Assembly (NCBI GenBank): GCA_028752905.1
Contig: JAQNBH010000003.1
Coordinates: forward strand, 29,328,502-29,392,501
Length of the DNA: 64,000 bases
Direction: 5' to 3'
DNA from: Cladorhizidae sp. MBARI D1340-BT2
Lineage: Eukaryota > Porifera > Demospongiae > Poecilosclerida > Cladorhizidae
In this document: one piece after another, positions 8,572 through 24,500 of the stretch
Numbering within the stretch: position 1 is the first letter of the stretch
Layout: each line of letters starts with the position of its first letter
Made by a program: the position numbers and the translations under genes
The notes under the pieces: model-generated
The model's input: only the letters and a program-made list of their open reading frames with translations
Databases searched by the model: none
Told to the model about the DNA's origin: nothing

Positions 8572-11500
8572 CTCTATCTTGAGCTAAACATGTTAGCTTC
8601 ATAGATTCTCCACACTTCACTGAATAGACTTGATATATAGCTCTAAAGGTAGGCCTCTCTGTGTTCTCTCTCTCTTGATACCAAACATCCGTATATTCTG
8701 CATACATAGAATCACAAGATAGGTTTCTCTATGTGTTCTCTATCTTGATGCTAAACAGGTTAGCTTCATAGATTCTCCACACTTCACTGTATAAACTTGA
8801 TATATAGCTATTAAGATAGGTCTCTCCCTGTGCTCTCTGTTGATATCAAACATCCATAATATTCTGCACACTTCACTGTAATGGACTTGATATGATTCGA
8901 ATGATAGGTTTCATTATGTGTTCTCTATCTTGATATTTGCCCTAATTTGGTCTATATGTTTCTCATTTCCCCCCCAAAAATCTTGCTTTTTTGCCGTAAA
9001 GCTCATAACTTTTCTACACTTTACCCAAAAAAGAATTTTTTATATCACCGGATAGCCCTTTTAATTATCTGTCTTTTGTACGTGCCAAAATTTTGATTAC
9101 TCTAAGTATTAGCAAGTTGTGGTGATTTGAAGTGGTAAGGTTTGCGATCTTTCCTGGCGTTTTCCAGTTGCCAAAGCGGTGGCCTGCCAGTGAAAAACCA
9201 CTACATTTATTGATAATCTGTTGACATGTTGCAGATAAGGGCCTTCTCTATCAGTTGACAAAATCTGGGACTTTGGTCTTGTTAATTAGGGCAGTTATGA
9301 ATTGTACTCTTACTTGATGCTAAACATGTTTAGCTTCGTAGATTATCCACACTTCACTGAATAGACTTGATGTATAGCTATTAAGATAGGACTCTCTAAG
9401 TGCTCTCTCTTGATACCAAACATCCATATATTCTGCACACTTCACTGTAGTGGACTTGCAAGATAGGTATCTCTCAGTGTTCTCTATCTTGAGCTAAACA
9501 TGTTAGCTTCATAGATTCTCCACACTTCACTGAATAGACTTGATATATAGCTCTAAAGGTAGGCCTCTCTCTGTTCTCTCTCTTGATACCAAACATCCGT
9601 ATATTCTGCATACATAGAATCACAAGATAGGTTTCTCTATGTGTTCTCTATCTTGATGCTAAACAGGTTAGCTTCATAGATTCTCCACACTTCACTGTAT
9701 AAACTTGATATATAGCTATTAAGATAGGTCTCTCCCTGTGCTCTCTGTTGATATCAAACATCCATAATATTCTGCACACTTCACTGTAATGGACTTGATA
9801 TGATTCGAATGATAGGTTTTCTCTATCTTGATATTTGCCCTAATTTGGTCTATATGTTTCTCATTTTCCCCCCAAAAATCTTGCTTTTTTGCCGTAAAGC
9901 TCATAACTTTTCTACACTTTACCCAAAAAAGAAATTTTTATATCACCGGATAGCCCTTCTAATTATCTGTCTTTTATACGTGCCAAAATTTTGAGTACTC
10001 TAAGTATTAGCAAGTTATGGTGATTTGAAGTGGTAAGGTTTGCGATCTTTCCTGGCGTTTTCCAGTTGCCAAAGCGGTGGCCTGCCAGTGAAAAACCACT
10101 ACATTTATTGATAATCTGTTGACATGTTGCAGATAAGGGCCTTCTCTATCAGTTGACAAAATCTGGGACTTTGGTCTTGTTAATTAGGGCAGTTATGAAT
10201 TGTACTCTTACTTGATGCTAAACATGTTTAGCTTCGTAGATTATCCACACTTCACTGAATAGACTTGATGTATAGCTATTAAGATAGGACTCTCTAAGTG
10301 CTCTCTCTTGATACCAAACATCCATATATTCTGCACACTTCACTGTAGTGGACTTGCAAGATAGGTATCTCTCAGTGTTCTCTATCTTGAGCTAAACATG
10401 TTAGCTTCATAGATTCTCCACACTTCACTGAATAGACTTGATATATAGCTCTAAAGGTAGGCCTCTCTGTGTTCTCTCTCTCTTGATACCAAACATCCGT
10501 ATATTCTGCATACATAGAATCACAAGATAGGTTTCTCTATGTGTTCTCTATCTTGATGCTAAACAGGTTAGCTTCATAGATTCTCCACACTTCACTGTAT
10601 AAACTTGATATATAGCTATTAAGATAGGTCTCTCCCTGTGCTCTCTGTTGATATCAAACATCCATAATATTCTGCACACTTCACTGTAATGGACTTGATA
10701 TGATTCGAATGATAGGTTTCATTATGTGTTCTCTATCTTGATATTTGCCCTAATTTGGTCTATATGTTTCTCATTTCCCCCCCAAAAATCTTGCTTTTTT
10801 GCCGTAAAGCTCATAACTTTTCTACACTTTACCCAAAAAAGAAATTTTTTATATCACCGGATAGCCCTTTTAATTATCTGTCTTTTGTACGTGCCAAAAT
10901 TTTGATTACTCTAAGTATTAGCAAGTTGTGGTGATTTGAAGTGGTAAGGTTTGCGATCTTTCCTGGCGTTTTCCAGTTGCCAAAGCGGTGGCCTGCCAGT
11001 GAAAAACCACTACATTTATTGATAATCTGTTGACATGTTGCAGATAAGGGCCTTCTCTATCAGTTGACAAAATCTGGGACTTTGGTCTTGTTAATTAGGG
11101 CAGTTATGAATTGTACTCTTACTTGATGCTAAACATGTTTAGCTTCGTAGATTATCCACACTTCACTGAATAGACTTGATGTATAGCTATTAAGATAGGA
11201 CTCTCTAAGTGCTCTCTCTTGATACCAAACATCCATATATTCTGCACACTTCACTGTAGTGGACTTGCAAGATAGGTATCTCTCAGTGTTCTCTATCTTG
11301 AGCTAAACATGTTAGCTTCATAGATTCTCCACACTTCACTGAATAGACTTGATATATAGCTCTAAAGGTAGGCCTCTCTCTGTTCTCTCTCTTGATACCA
11401 AACATCCGTATATTCTGCATACATAGAATCACAAGATAGGTTTCTCTATGTGTTCTCTATCTTGATGCTAAACAGGTTAGCTTCATAGATTCTCCACACT

Positions 11501-14500
11501 TCACTGTATAAACTTGATATATAGCTATTAAGATAGGTCTCTCCCTGTGCTCTCTGTTGATATCAAACATCCATAATATTCTGCACACTTCACTGTAATG
11601 GACTTGATATGATTCGAATGATAGGTTTTCTCTATCTTGATATTTGCCCTAATTTGGTCTATATGTTTCTCATTTTTCCCCCAAAAATCTTGCTTTTTTG
11701 CCGTAAAGCTCATAACTTTTCTACACTTTACCCAAAAAAGAAATTTTTATATCACCGGATAGCCCTTCTAATTATCTGTCTTTTATACGTGCCAAAATTT
11801 TGAGTACTCTAAGTATTAGCAAGTTATGGTGATTTGAAGTGGTAAGGTTTGCGATCTTTCCTGGCGTTTTCCAGTTGCCAAAGCGGTGGCCTGCCAGTGA
11901 AAAACCACTACATTTATTGATAATCTGTTGACATGTTGCAGATAAGGGCCTTCTCTATCAGTTGACAAAATCTGGGACTTTGGTCTTGTTAATTAGGGCA
12001 GTTATGAATTGTACTCTTACTTGATGCTAAACATGTTTAGCTTCGTAGATTATCCACACTTCACTGAATAGACTTGATGTATAGCTATTAAGATAGGACT
12101 CTCTAAGTGCTCTCTCTTGATACCAAACATCCATATATTCTGCACACTTCACTGTAGTGGACTTGCAAGATAGGTATCTCTCAGTGTTCTCTATCTTGAG
12201 CTAAACATGTTAGCTTCATAGATTCTCCACACTTCACTGAATAGACTTGATATATAGCTCTAAAGGTAGGCCTCTCTGTGTTCTCTCTCTCTTGATACCA
12301 AACATCCGTATATTCTGCATACATAGAATCACAAGATAGGTTTCTCTATGTGTTCTCTATCTTGATGCTAAACAGGTTAGCTTCATAGATTCTCCACACT
12401 TCACTGTATAAACTTGATATATAGCTATTAAGATAGGTCTCTCCCTGTGCTCTCTGTTGATATCAAACATCCATAATATTCTGCACACTTCACTGTAATG
12501 GACTTGATATGATTCGAATGATAGGTTTCATTATGTGTTCTCTATCTTGATATTTGCCCTAATTTGGTCTATATGTTTCTCATTTCCCCCCCAAAAATCT
12601 TGCTTTTTTGCCGTAAAGCTCATAACTTTTCTACACTTTACCCAAAAAAGAATTTTTTTATATCACCGGATAGCCCTTTTAATTATCTGTCTTTTGTACG
12701 TGCCAAAATTTTGATTACTCTAAGTATTAGCAAGTTGTGGTGATTTGAAGTGGTAAGGTTTGCGATCTTTCCTGGCGTTTTCCAGTTGCCAAAGCGGTGG
12801 CCTGCCAGTGAAAAACCACTACATTTATTGATAATCTGTTGACATGTTGCAGATAAGGGCCTTCTCTATCAGTTGACAAAATCTGGGACTTTGGTCTTGT
12901 TAATTAGGGCAGTTATGAATTGTACTCTTACTTGATGCTAAACATGTTTAGCTTCGTAGATTATCCACACTTCACTGAATAGACTTGATGTATAGCTATT
13001 AAGATAGGACTCTCTAAGTGCTCTCTCTTGATACCAAACATCCATATATTCTGCACACTTCACTGTAGTGGACTTGCAAGATAGGTATCTCTCAGTGTTC
13101 TCTATCTTGAGCTAAACATGTTAGCTTCATAGATTCTCCACACTTCACTGAATAGACTTGATATATAGCTCTAAAGGTAGGCCTCTCTCTGTTCTCTCTC
13201 TTGATACCAAACATCCGTATATTCTGCATACATAGAATCACAAGATAGGTTTCTCTATGTGTTCTCTATCTTGATGCTAAACAGGTTAGCTTCATAGATT
13301 CTCCACACTTCACTGTATAAACTTGATATATAGCTATTAAGATAGGTCTCTCCCTGTGCTCTCTGTTGATATCAAACATCCATAATATTCTGCACACTTC
13401 ACTGTAATGGACTTGATATGATTCGAATGATAGGTTTTCTCTATCTTGATATTTGCCCTAATTTGGTCTATATGTTTCTCATTTTCCCCCCAAAAATCTT
13501 GCTTTTTTGCCGTAAAGCTCATAACTTTTCTACACTTTACCCAAAAAAGAAATTTTTATATCACCGGATAGCCCTTCTAATTATCTGTCTTTTATACGTG
13601 CCAAAATTTTGAGTACTCTAAGTATTAGCAAGTTATGGTGATTTGAAGTGGTAAGGTTTGCGATCTTTCCTGGCGTTTTCCAGTTGCCAAAGCGGTGGCC
13701 TGCCAGTGAAAAACCACTACATTTATTGATAATCTGTTGACATGTTGCAGATAAGGGCCTTCTCTATCAGTTGACAAAATCTGGGACTTTGGTCTTGTTA
13801 ATTAGGGCAGTTATGAATTGTACTCTTACTTGATGCTAAACATGTTTAGCTTCGTAGATTATCCACACTTCACTGAATAGACTTGATGTATAGCTATTAA
13901 GATAGGACTCTCTAAGTGCTCTCTCTTGATACCAAACATCCATATATTCTGCACACTTCACTGTAGTGGACTTGCAAGATAGGTATCTCTCAGTGTTCTC
14001 TATCTTGAGCTAAACATGTTAGCTTCATAGATTCTCCACACTTCACTGAATAGACTTGATATATAGCTCTAAAGGTAGGCCTCTCTGTGTTCTCTCTCTC
14101 TTGATACCAAACATCCGTATATTCTGCATACATAGAATCACAAGATAGGTTTCTCTATGTGTTCTCTATCTTGATGCTAAACAGGTTAGCTTCATAGATT
14201 CTCCACACTTCACTGTATAAACTTGATATATAGCTATTAAGATAGGTCTCTCCCTGTGCTCTCTGTTGATATCAAACATCCATAATATTCTGCACACTTC
14301 ACTGTAATGGACTTGATATGATTCGAATGATAGGTTTCATTATGTGTTCTCTATCTTGATATTTGCCCTAATTTGGTCTATATGTTTCTCATTTCCCCCC
14401 CAAAAATCTTGCTTTTTTGCCGTAAAGCTCATAACTTTTCTACACTTTACCCAAAAAAGAAATTTTTTATATCACCGGATAGCCCTTTTAATTATCTGTC

Positions 14501-15806
14501 TTTTGTACGTGCCAAAATTTTGATTACTCTAAGTATTAGCAAGTTGTGGTGATTTGAAGTGGTAAGGTTTGCGATCTTTCCTGGCGTTTTCCAGTTGCCA
14601 AAGCGGTGGCCTGCCAGTGAAAAACCACTACATTTATTGATAATCTGTTGACATGTTGCAGATAAGGGCCTTCTCTATCAGTTGACAAAATCTGGGACTT
14701 TGGTCTTGTTAATTAGGGCAGTTATGAATTGTACTCTTACTTGATGCTAAACATGTTTAGCTTCGTAGATTATCCACACTTCACTGAATAGACTTGATGT
14801 ATAGCTATTAAGATAGGACTCTCTAAGTGCTCTCTCTTGATACCAAACATCCATATATTCTGCACACTTCACTGTAGTGGACTTGCAAGATAGGTATCTC
14901 TCAGTGTTCTCTATCTTGAGCTAAACATGTTAGCTTCATAGATTCTCCACACTTCACTGAATAGACTTGATATATAGCTCTAAAGGTAGGCCTCTCTCTG
15001 TTCTCTCTCTTGATACCAAACATCCGTATATTCTGCATACATAGAATCACAAGATAGGTTTCTCTATGTGTTCTCTATCTTGATGCTAAACAGGTTAGCT
15101 TCATAGATTCTCCACACTTCACTGTATAAACTTGATATATAGCTATTAAGATAGGTCTCTCCCTGTGCTCTCTGTTGATATCAAACATCCATAATATTCT
15201 GCACACTTCACTGTAATGGACTTGATATGATTCGAATGATAGGTTTTCTCTATCTTGATATTTGCCCTAATTTGGTCTATATGTTTCTCATTTTCCCCCC
15301 AAAAATCTTGCTTTTTTGCCGTAAAGCTCATAACTTTTCTACACTTTACCCAAAAAAGAAATTTTTATATCACCGGATAGCCCTTCTAATTATCTGTCTT
15401 TTGTACGTGCCAAAATTTTGAGTACTCTAAGTATTAGCAAGTTATGGTGATTTGAAGTGGTAAGGTTTGCGATCTTTCCTGGCGTTTTCCAGTTGCCAAA
15501 GCGGTGGCCTGCCAGTGAAAAACCACTACATTTATTGATAATCTGTTGACATGTTGCAGATAAGGGCCTTCTCTATCAGTTGACAAAATCTGGGACTTTG
15601 GTCTTGTTAATTAGGGCAGTTATGAATTGTACTCTTACTTGATGCTAAACATGTTTAGCTTCGTAGATTATCCACACTTCACTGAATAGACTTGATGTAT
15701 AGCTATTAAGATAGGACTCTCTAAGTGCTCTCTCTTGATACCAAACATCCATATATTCTGCACACTTCACTGTAGTGGACTTGCAAGATAGGTATCTCTC
15801 AGTGTT
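8572..15806 (+). repeat. Dimeric higher-order repeat: four B-C pairs
   Basis: B copies at 8572 (910), 10380, 12189 and 13998 (911 each) alternate with C copies (898) at 9482, 11291, 13100 and 14909. The period is 1809 bp, or 1808 for the first pair. The 8572 copy has lost one A (GAATTTTTTAT). The 12189 copy has an A-to-T change giving GAATTTTTTTAT. The 11291 C copy has T5C5. Confidence 0.93.
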
Positions 15807-18525
15807 CTCTATCTTGAGCTAAACATGTTAGCTTCATAGATTCTCCACACTTCACTGAATAGACTTGATATATAGCTCTAAAGGTAGGCCTCTCTGTGTT
15901 CTCTCTCTCTTGATACCAAACATCCGTGTATTCTGCATACATAGAATCACAAGATAGGTTTCTCTATGTGTTCTCTATCTTGATGCTAAACAGGTTAGCT
16001 TCATAGATTCTCCACACTTCACTGTATAAACTTGATATATAGCTATTAAGATAGGTCTCTCCCTGTGCTCTCTGTTGATATCAAACATCCATAATATTCT
16101 GCACACTTCACTGTAATGGACTTGATATGATTCGAATGATAGGTTTTCTCTATCTTGATATTTGCCCTAATTTGGTCTATATGTTTCTCATTTTTCCCCC
16201 AAAAATCTTGCTTTTTTGCCGTAAAGCTCATAACTTTTCTACACTTTACCCAAAAAAGAAATTTTTTATATCACCGGATAGCCCTTTTAATTATCTGTCT
16301 TTTGTACGTGCCAAAATTTTGATTACTCTAAGTATTAGCAAGTTATGGTGATTTGAAGTGGTAAGGTTTGCGATCTTTCCTGGCGTTTTCCAGTTGCCAA
16401 AGCGGTGGCCTGCCAGTGAAAAACCACTACATTTATTGATAATCTGTTGATATGTTGCAGATAAGGGCCTTCTCTATCAGTTGACAAAATCTGGGACTTT
16501 GGTCTTGTTAATTAGGGCAGTTATGAATTGTACTCTTACTTGATGCTAAACATGTTTAGCTTCGTAGATTATCCACACTTCACTGAATAGACTTGATGTA
16601 TAGCTATTAAGATAGGACTCTCTAAGTGCTCTCTCTTGATACCAAACATCCATATATTCTGCACACTTCACTGTAGTGGACTTGCAAGATAGGTATCTCT
16701 CAGTGTTCTCTATCTTGAGCTAAACATGTTAGCTTCATAGATTCTCCACACTTCACTGAATAGACTTGATATATAGCTCTAAAGGTAGGCCTCTCTCTGT
16801 TCTCTCTCTTGATACCAAACATCCGTATATTCTGCATACATAGAATCACAAGATAGGTTTCTCTATGTGTTCTCTATCTTGATGCTAAACAGGTTAGCTT
16901 CATAGATTCTCCACACTTCACTGTATAAACTTGATATATAGCTATTAAGATAGGTCTCTCCCTGTGCTCTCTGTTGATATCAAACATCCATAATATTCTG
17001 CACACTTCACTGTAATGGACTTGATATGATTCGAATGATAGGTTTCATTATGTGTTCTCTATCTTGATATTTGACCTAATTTGGTCTATATGTTTCTCAT
17101 TTCCCCCCCAAAAATCTTGCTTTTTTGCCGTAAAGCTCATAACTTTTCTACACTTTACCCAAAAAAGAAATTATTTATATCACCGGAGAGCCCTTCTAAT
17201 TATCTGTCTTTTGTACGTGCCAAAATTTTGATTACTCTAAGTATTAGCAAGTTATGGTGATTTGAAGTGGTAAGGTTTGCGATCTTTCCTGGCGTTTTCC
17301 AGTTGCCAAAGCGGTGGCCTGCCAGTGAAAAACCACTACATTTATTGATAATCTGTTGACATGTTGCAGATAAGGGCCTTCTCTATCAGTTGACAAAATC
17401 TGGGACTTTGGTCTTGTTAATTAGGGCAGTTATGAATTGTACTCTTACTTGATGCTAAACATGTTTAGCTTCGTAGATTATCCACACTTCACTGAATAGA
17501 CTTGATGTATAGCTATTAAGATAGGACTCTCTAAGTGCTCTCTCTTGATACCAAACATCCATATATTCTGCACACTTCACTGTAGTGGACTTGCAAGATA
17601 GGTATCTCTCAGTGTTCTCTATCTTGAGCTAAACATGTTAGCTTCATAGATTCTCCACACTTCACTGAATAGACTTGATATATAGCTCTAAAGGTAGGCC
17701 TCTCTCTGTTCTCTCTCTTGATACCAAACATCCGTATATTCTGCATACATAGAATCACAAGATAGGTTTCTCTATGTGTTCTCTATCTTGATGCTAAACA
17801 GGTTAGCTTCATAGATTCTCCACACTTCACTGTATAAACTTGATATATAGCTATTAAGATAGGTCTCTCCCTGTGCTCTCTGTTGATATCAAACATCCAT
17901 AATATTCTGCACACTTCACTGTAATGGACTTGATATGATTCGAATGATAGGTTTCATTATGTGTTCTCTATCTTGATATTTGCCCTAATTTGGTCTATAT
18001 GTTTCTCATTTCCCCCCCAAAAATCTTGCTTTTTTGCCGTAAAGCTCATAACTTTTCTACACTTTACCCAAAAAAGAAATTTTTTATATCACCGGATAGC
18101 CCTTTTAATTATCTGTCTTTTGTACGTGCCAAAATTTTGATTACTCTAAGTATTAGCAAGTTGTGGTGATTTGAAGTGGTAAGGTTTGCGATCTTTCCTG
18201 GCGTTTTCCAGTTGCCAAAGCGGTGGCCTGCCAGTGAAAAACCACTACATTTATTGATAATCTGTTGACATGTTGCAGATAAGGGCCTTCTCTATCAGTT
18301 GACAAAATCTGGGACTTTGGTCTTGTTAATTAGGGCAGTTATGAATTGTACTCTTACTTGATGCTAAACATGTTTAGCTTCGTAGATTATCCACACTTCA
18401 CTGAATAGACTTGATGTATAGCTATTAAGATAGGACTCTCTAAGTGCTCTCTCTTGATACCAAACATCCATATATTCTGCACACTTCACTGTAGTGGACT
18501 TGCAAGATAGGTATCTCTCAGTGTT
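15807..18525 (+). repeat. D-A-B trimer, 2719 bp, first occurrence
   Basis: D (15807, 901 bp, with CCGTGTATT, the long CT tract and TTGATATG), A (16708, 909), B (17617, 909). Equal-length trimers of the same class order recur at 24851 and 44753. Confidence 0.92.
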
Positions 18526-21500
18526 CTCTATCTTGAGCTAAACATGTTAGCTTCATAGATTCTCCACACTTCACTGAATAGACTTGATATATAGCTCTAA
18601 AGGTAGGCCTCTCTCTGTTCTCTCTCTTGATACCAAACATCCGTATATTCTGCATACATAGAATCACAAGATAGGTTTCTCTATGTGTTCTCTATCTTGA
18701 TGCTAAACAGGTTAGCTTCATAGATTCTCCACACTTCACTGTATAAACTTGATATATAGCTATTAAGATAGGTCTCTCCCTGTGCTCTCTGTTGATATCA
18801 AACATCCATAATATTCTGCACACTTCACTGTAATGGACTTGATATGATTCGAATGATAGGTTTTCTCTATCTTGATATTTGCCCTAATTTGGTCTATATG
18901 TTTCTCATTTTCCCCCCAAAAATCTTGCTTTTTTGCCGTAAAGCTCATAACTTTTCTACACTTTACCCAAAAAAGAAATTTTTATATCACCGGATAGCCC
19001 TTCTAATTATCTGTCTTTTATACGTGCCAAAATTTTGAGTACTCTAAGTATTAGCAAGTTATGGTGATTTGAAGTGGTAAGGTTTGCGATCTTTCCTGGC
19101 GTTTTCCAGTTGCCAAAGCGGTGGCCTGCCAGTGAAAAACCACTACATTTATTGATAATCTGTTGACATGTTGCAGATAAGGGCCTTCTCTATCAGTTGA
19201 CAAAATCTGGGACTTTGGTCTTGTTAATTAGGGCAGTTATGAATTGTACTCTTACTTGATGCTAAACATGTTTAGCTTCGTAGATTATCCACACTTCACT
19301 GAATAGACTTGATGTATAGCTATTAAGATAGGACTCTCTAAGTGCTCTCTCTTGATACCAAACATCCATATATTCTGCACACTTCACTGTAGTGGACTTG
19401 CAAGATAGGTATCTCTCAGTGTTCTCTATCTTGAGCTAAACATGTTAGCTTCATAGATTCTCCACACTTCACTGAATAGACTTGATATATAGCTCTAAAG
19501 GTAGGCCTCTCTGTGTTCTCTCTCTCTTGATACCAAACATCCGTATATTCTGCATACATAGAATCACAAGATAGGTTTCTCTATGTGTTCTCTATCTTGA
19601 TGCTAAACAGGTTAGCTTCATAGATTCTCCACACTTCACTGTATAAACTTGATATATAGCTATTAAGATAGGTCTCTCCCTGTGCTCTCTGTTGATATCA
19701 AACATCCATAATATTCTGCACACTTCACTGTAATGGACTTGATATGATTCGAATGATAGGTTTCATTATGTGTTCTCTATCTTGATATTTGCCCTAATTT
19801 GGTCTATATGTTTCTCATTTCCCCCCCAAAAATCTTGCTTTTTTGCCGTAAAGCTCATAACTTTTCTACACTTTACCCAAAAAAGAATTTTTTTATATCA
19901 CCGGATAGCGCTTTTAATTATCTGTCTTTTGTACGTGCCAAAATTTTGATTACTCTAAGTATTAGCAAGTTGTGGTGATTTGAAGTGGTAAGGTTTGCGA
20001 TCTTTCCTGGCGTTTTCCAGTTGCCAAAGCGGTGGCCTGCCAGTGAAAAACCACTACATTTATTGATAATCTGTTGACATGTTGCAGATAAGGGCCTTCT
20101 CTATCAGTTGACAAAATCTGGGACTTTGGTCTTGTTAATTAGGGCAGTTATGAATTGTACTCTTACTTGATGCTAAACATGTTTAGCTTCGTAGATTATC
20201 CACACTTCACTGAATAGACTTGATGTATAGCTATTAAGATAGGACTCTCTAAGTGCTCTCTCTTGATACCAAACATCCATATATTCTGCACACTTCACTG
20301 TAGTGGACTTGCAAGATAGGTATCTCTCAGTGTTCTCTATCTTGAGCTAAACATGTTAGCTTCATAGATTCTCCACACTTCACTGAATAGACTTGATATA
20401 TAGCTCTAAAGGTAGGCCTCTCTCTGTTCTCTCTCTTGATACCAAACATCCGTATATTCTGCATACATAGAATCACAAGATAGGTTTCTCTATGTGTTCT
20501 CTATCTTGATGCTAAACAGGTTAGCTTCATAGATTCTCCACACTTCACTGTATAAACTTGATATATAGCTATTAAGATAGGTCTCTCCCTGTGCTCTCTG
20601 TTGATATCAAACATCCATAATATTCTGCACACTTCACTGTAATGGACTTGATATGATTCGAATGATAGGTTTTCTCTATCTTGATATTTGCCCTAATTTG
20701 GTCTATATGTTTCTCATTTTCCCCCCAAAAATCTTGCTTTTTTGCCGTAAAGCTCATAACTTTTCTACACTTTACCCAAAAAAGAAATTTTTATATCACC
20801 GGATAGCCCTTCTAATTATCTGTCTTTTATACGTGCCAAAATTTTGAGTACTCTAAGTATTAGCAAGTTATGGTGATTTGAAGTGGTAAGGTTTGCGATC
20901 TTTCCTGGCGTTTTCCAGTTGCCAAAGCGGTGGCCTGCCAGTGAAAAACCACTACATTTATTGATAATCTGTTGACATGTTGCAGATAAGGGCCTTCTCT
21001 ATCAGTTGACAAAATCTGGGACTTTGGTCTTGTTAATTAGGGCAGTTATGAATTGTACTCTTACTTGATGCTAAACATGTTTAGCTTCGTAGATTATCCA
21101 CACTTCACTGAATAGACTTGATGTATAGCTATTAAGATAGGACTCTCTAAGTGCTCTCTCTTGATACCAAACATCCATATATTCTGCACACTTCACTGTA
21201 GTGGACTTGCAAGATAGGTATCTCTCAGTGTTCTCTATCTTGAGCTAAACATGTTAGCTTCATAGATTCTCCACACTTCACTGAATAGACTTGATATATA
21301 GCTCTAAAGGTAGGCCTCTCTGTGTTCTCTCTCTCTTGATACCAAACATCCGTATATTCTGCATACATAGAATCACAAGATAGGTTTCTCTATGTGTTCT
21401 CTATCTTGATGCTAAACAGGTTAGCTTCATAGATTCTCCACACTTCACTGTATAAACTTGATATATAGCTATTAAGATAGGTCTCTCCCTGTGCTCTCTG

Positions 21501-24500
21501 TTGATATCAAACATCCATAATATTCTGCACACTTCACTGTAATGGACTTGATATGATTCGAATGATAGGTTTCATTATGTGTTCTCTATCTTGATATTTG
21601 CCCTAATTTGGTCTATATGTTTCTCATTTCCCCCCCAAAAATCTTGCTTTTTTGCCGTAAAGCTCATAACTTTTCTACACTTTACCCAAAAAAGAAATTT
21701 TTTATATCACCGGATAGCCCTTTTAATTATCTGTCTTTTGTACGTGCCAAAATTTTGATTACTCTAAGTATTAGCAAGTTGTGGTGATTTGAAGTGGTAA
21801 GGTTTGCGATCTTTCCTGGCGTTTTCCAGTTGCCAAAGCGGTGGCCTGCCAGTGAAAAACCACTACATTTATTGATAATCTGTTGACATGTTGCAGATAA
21901 GGGCCTTCTCTATCAGTTGACAAAATCTGGGACTTTGGTCTTGTTAATTAGGGCAGTTATGAATTGTACTCTTACTTGATGCTAAACATGTTTAGCTTCG
22001 TAGATTATCCACACTTCACTGAATAGACTTGATGTATAGCTATTAAGATAGGACTCTCTAAGTGCTCTCTCTTGATACCAAACATCCATATATTCTGCAC
22101 ACTTCACTGTAGTGGACTTGCAAGATAGGTATCTCTCAGTGTTCTCTATCTTGAGCTAAACATGTTAGCTTCATAGATTCTCCACACTTCACTGAATAGA
22201 CTTGATATATAGCTCTAAAGGTAGGCCTCTCTCTGTTCTCTCTCTTGATACCAAACATCCGTATATTCTGCATACATAGAATCACAAGATAGGTTTCTCT
22301 ATGTGTTCTCTATCTTGATGCTAAACAGGTTAGCTTCATAGATTCTCCACACTTCACTGTATAAACTTGATATATAGCTATTAAGATAGGTCTCTCCCTG
22401 TGCTCTCTGTTGATATCAAACATCCATAATATTCTGCACACTTCACTGTAATGGACTTGATATGATTCGAATGATAGGTTTTCTCTATCTTGATATTTGC
22501 CCTAATTTGGTCTATATGTTTCTCATTTTCCCCCCAAAAATCTTGCTTTTTTGCCGTAAAGCTCATAACTTTTCTACACTTTACCCAAAAAAGAAATTTT
22601 TATATCACCGGATAGCCCTTCTAATTATCTGTCTTTTGTACGTGCCAAAATTTTGAGTACTCTAAGTATTAGCAAGTTATGGTGATTTGAAGTGGTAAGG
22701 TTTGCGATCTTTCCTGGCGTTTTCCAGTTGCCAAAGCGGTGGCCTGCCAGTGAAAAACCACTACATTTATTGATAATCTGTTGACATGTTGCAGATAAGG
22801 GCCTTCTCTATCAGTTGACAAAATCTGGGACTTTGGTCTTGTTAATTAGGGCAGTTATGAATTGTACTCTTACTTGATGCTAAACATGTTTAGCTTCGTA
22901 GATTATCCACACTTCACTGAATAGACTTGATGTATAGCTATTAAGATAGGACTCTCTAAGTGCTCTCTCTTGATACCAAACATCCATATATTCTGCACAC
23001 TTCACTGTAGTGGACTTGCAAGATAGGTATCTCTCAGTGTTCTCTATCTTGAGCTAAACATGTTAGCTTCATAGATTCTCCACACTTCACTGAATAGACT
23101 TGATATATAGCTCTAAAGGTAGGCCTCTCTGTGTTCTCTCTCTCTTGATACCAAACATCCGTGTATTCTGCATACATAGAATCACAAGATAGGTTTCTCT
23201 ATGTGTTCTCTATCTTGATGCTAAACAGGTTAGCTTCATAGATTCTCCACACTTCACTGTATAAACTTGATATATAGCTATTAAGATAGGTCTCTCCCTG
23301 TGCTCTCTGTTGATATCAAACATCCATAATATTCTGCACACTTCACTGTAATGGACTTGATATGATTCGAATGATAGGTTTCATTATGTGTTCTCTATCT
23401 TGATATTTGCCCTAATTTGGTCTATATGTTTCTCATTTCCCCCCCAAAAATCTTGCTTTTTTGCCGTAAAGCTCATAACTTTTCTACACTTTACCCAAAA
23501 AAGAAATTTTTTATATCACCGGATAGCCCTTTTAATTATCTGTCTTTTGTACGTGCCAAAATTTTGATTACTCTAAGTATTAGCAAGTTGTGGTGATTTG
23601 AAGTGGTAAGGTTTGCGATCTTTCCTGGCGTTTTCCAGTTGCCAAAGCGGTGGCCTGCCAGTGAAAAACCACTACATTTATTGATAATCTGTTGACATGT
23701 TGCAGATAAGGGCCTTCTCTATCAGTTGACAAAATCTGGGACTTTGGTCTTGTTAATTAGGGCAGTTATGAATTGTACTCTTACTTGATGCTAAACATGT
23801 TTAGCTTCGTAGATTATCCACACTTCACTGAATAGACTTGATGTATAGCTATTAAGATAGGACTCTCTAAGTGCTCTCTCTTGATACCAAACATCCATAT
23901 ATTCTGCACACTTCACTGTAGTGGACTTGCAAGATAGGTATCTCTCAGTGTTCTCTATCTTGAGCTAAACATGTTAGCTTCATAGATTCTCCACACTTCA
24001 CTGAATAGACTTGATATATAGCTCTAAAGGTAGGCCTCTCTCTGTTCTCTCTCTTGATACCAAACATCCGTATATTCTGCATACATAGAATCACAAGATA
24101 GGTTTCTCTATGTGTTCTCTATCTTGATGCTAAACAGGTTAGCTTCATAGATTCTCCACACTTCACTGTATAAACTTGATATATAGCTATTAAGATAGGT
24201 CTCTCCCTGTGCTCTCTGTTGATATCAAACATCCATAATATTCTGCACACTTCACTGTAATGGACTTGATATGATTCGAATGATAGGTTTTCTCTATCTT
24301 GATATTTGCCCTAATTTGGTCTATATGTTTCTCATTTTCCCCCCAAAAATCTTGCTTTTTTGCCGTAAAGCTCATAACTTTTCTACACTTTACCCAAAAA
24401 AGAAATTTTTATATCACCGGATAGCCCTTCTAATTATCTGTCTTTTGTACGTGCCAAAATTTTGAGTACTCTAAGTATTAGCAAGTTATGGTGATTTGAA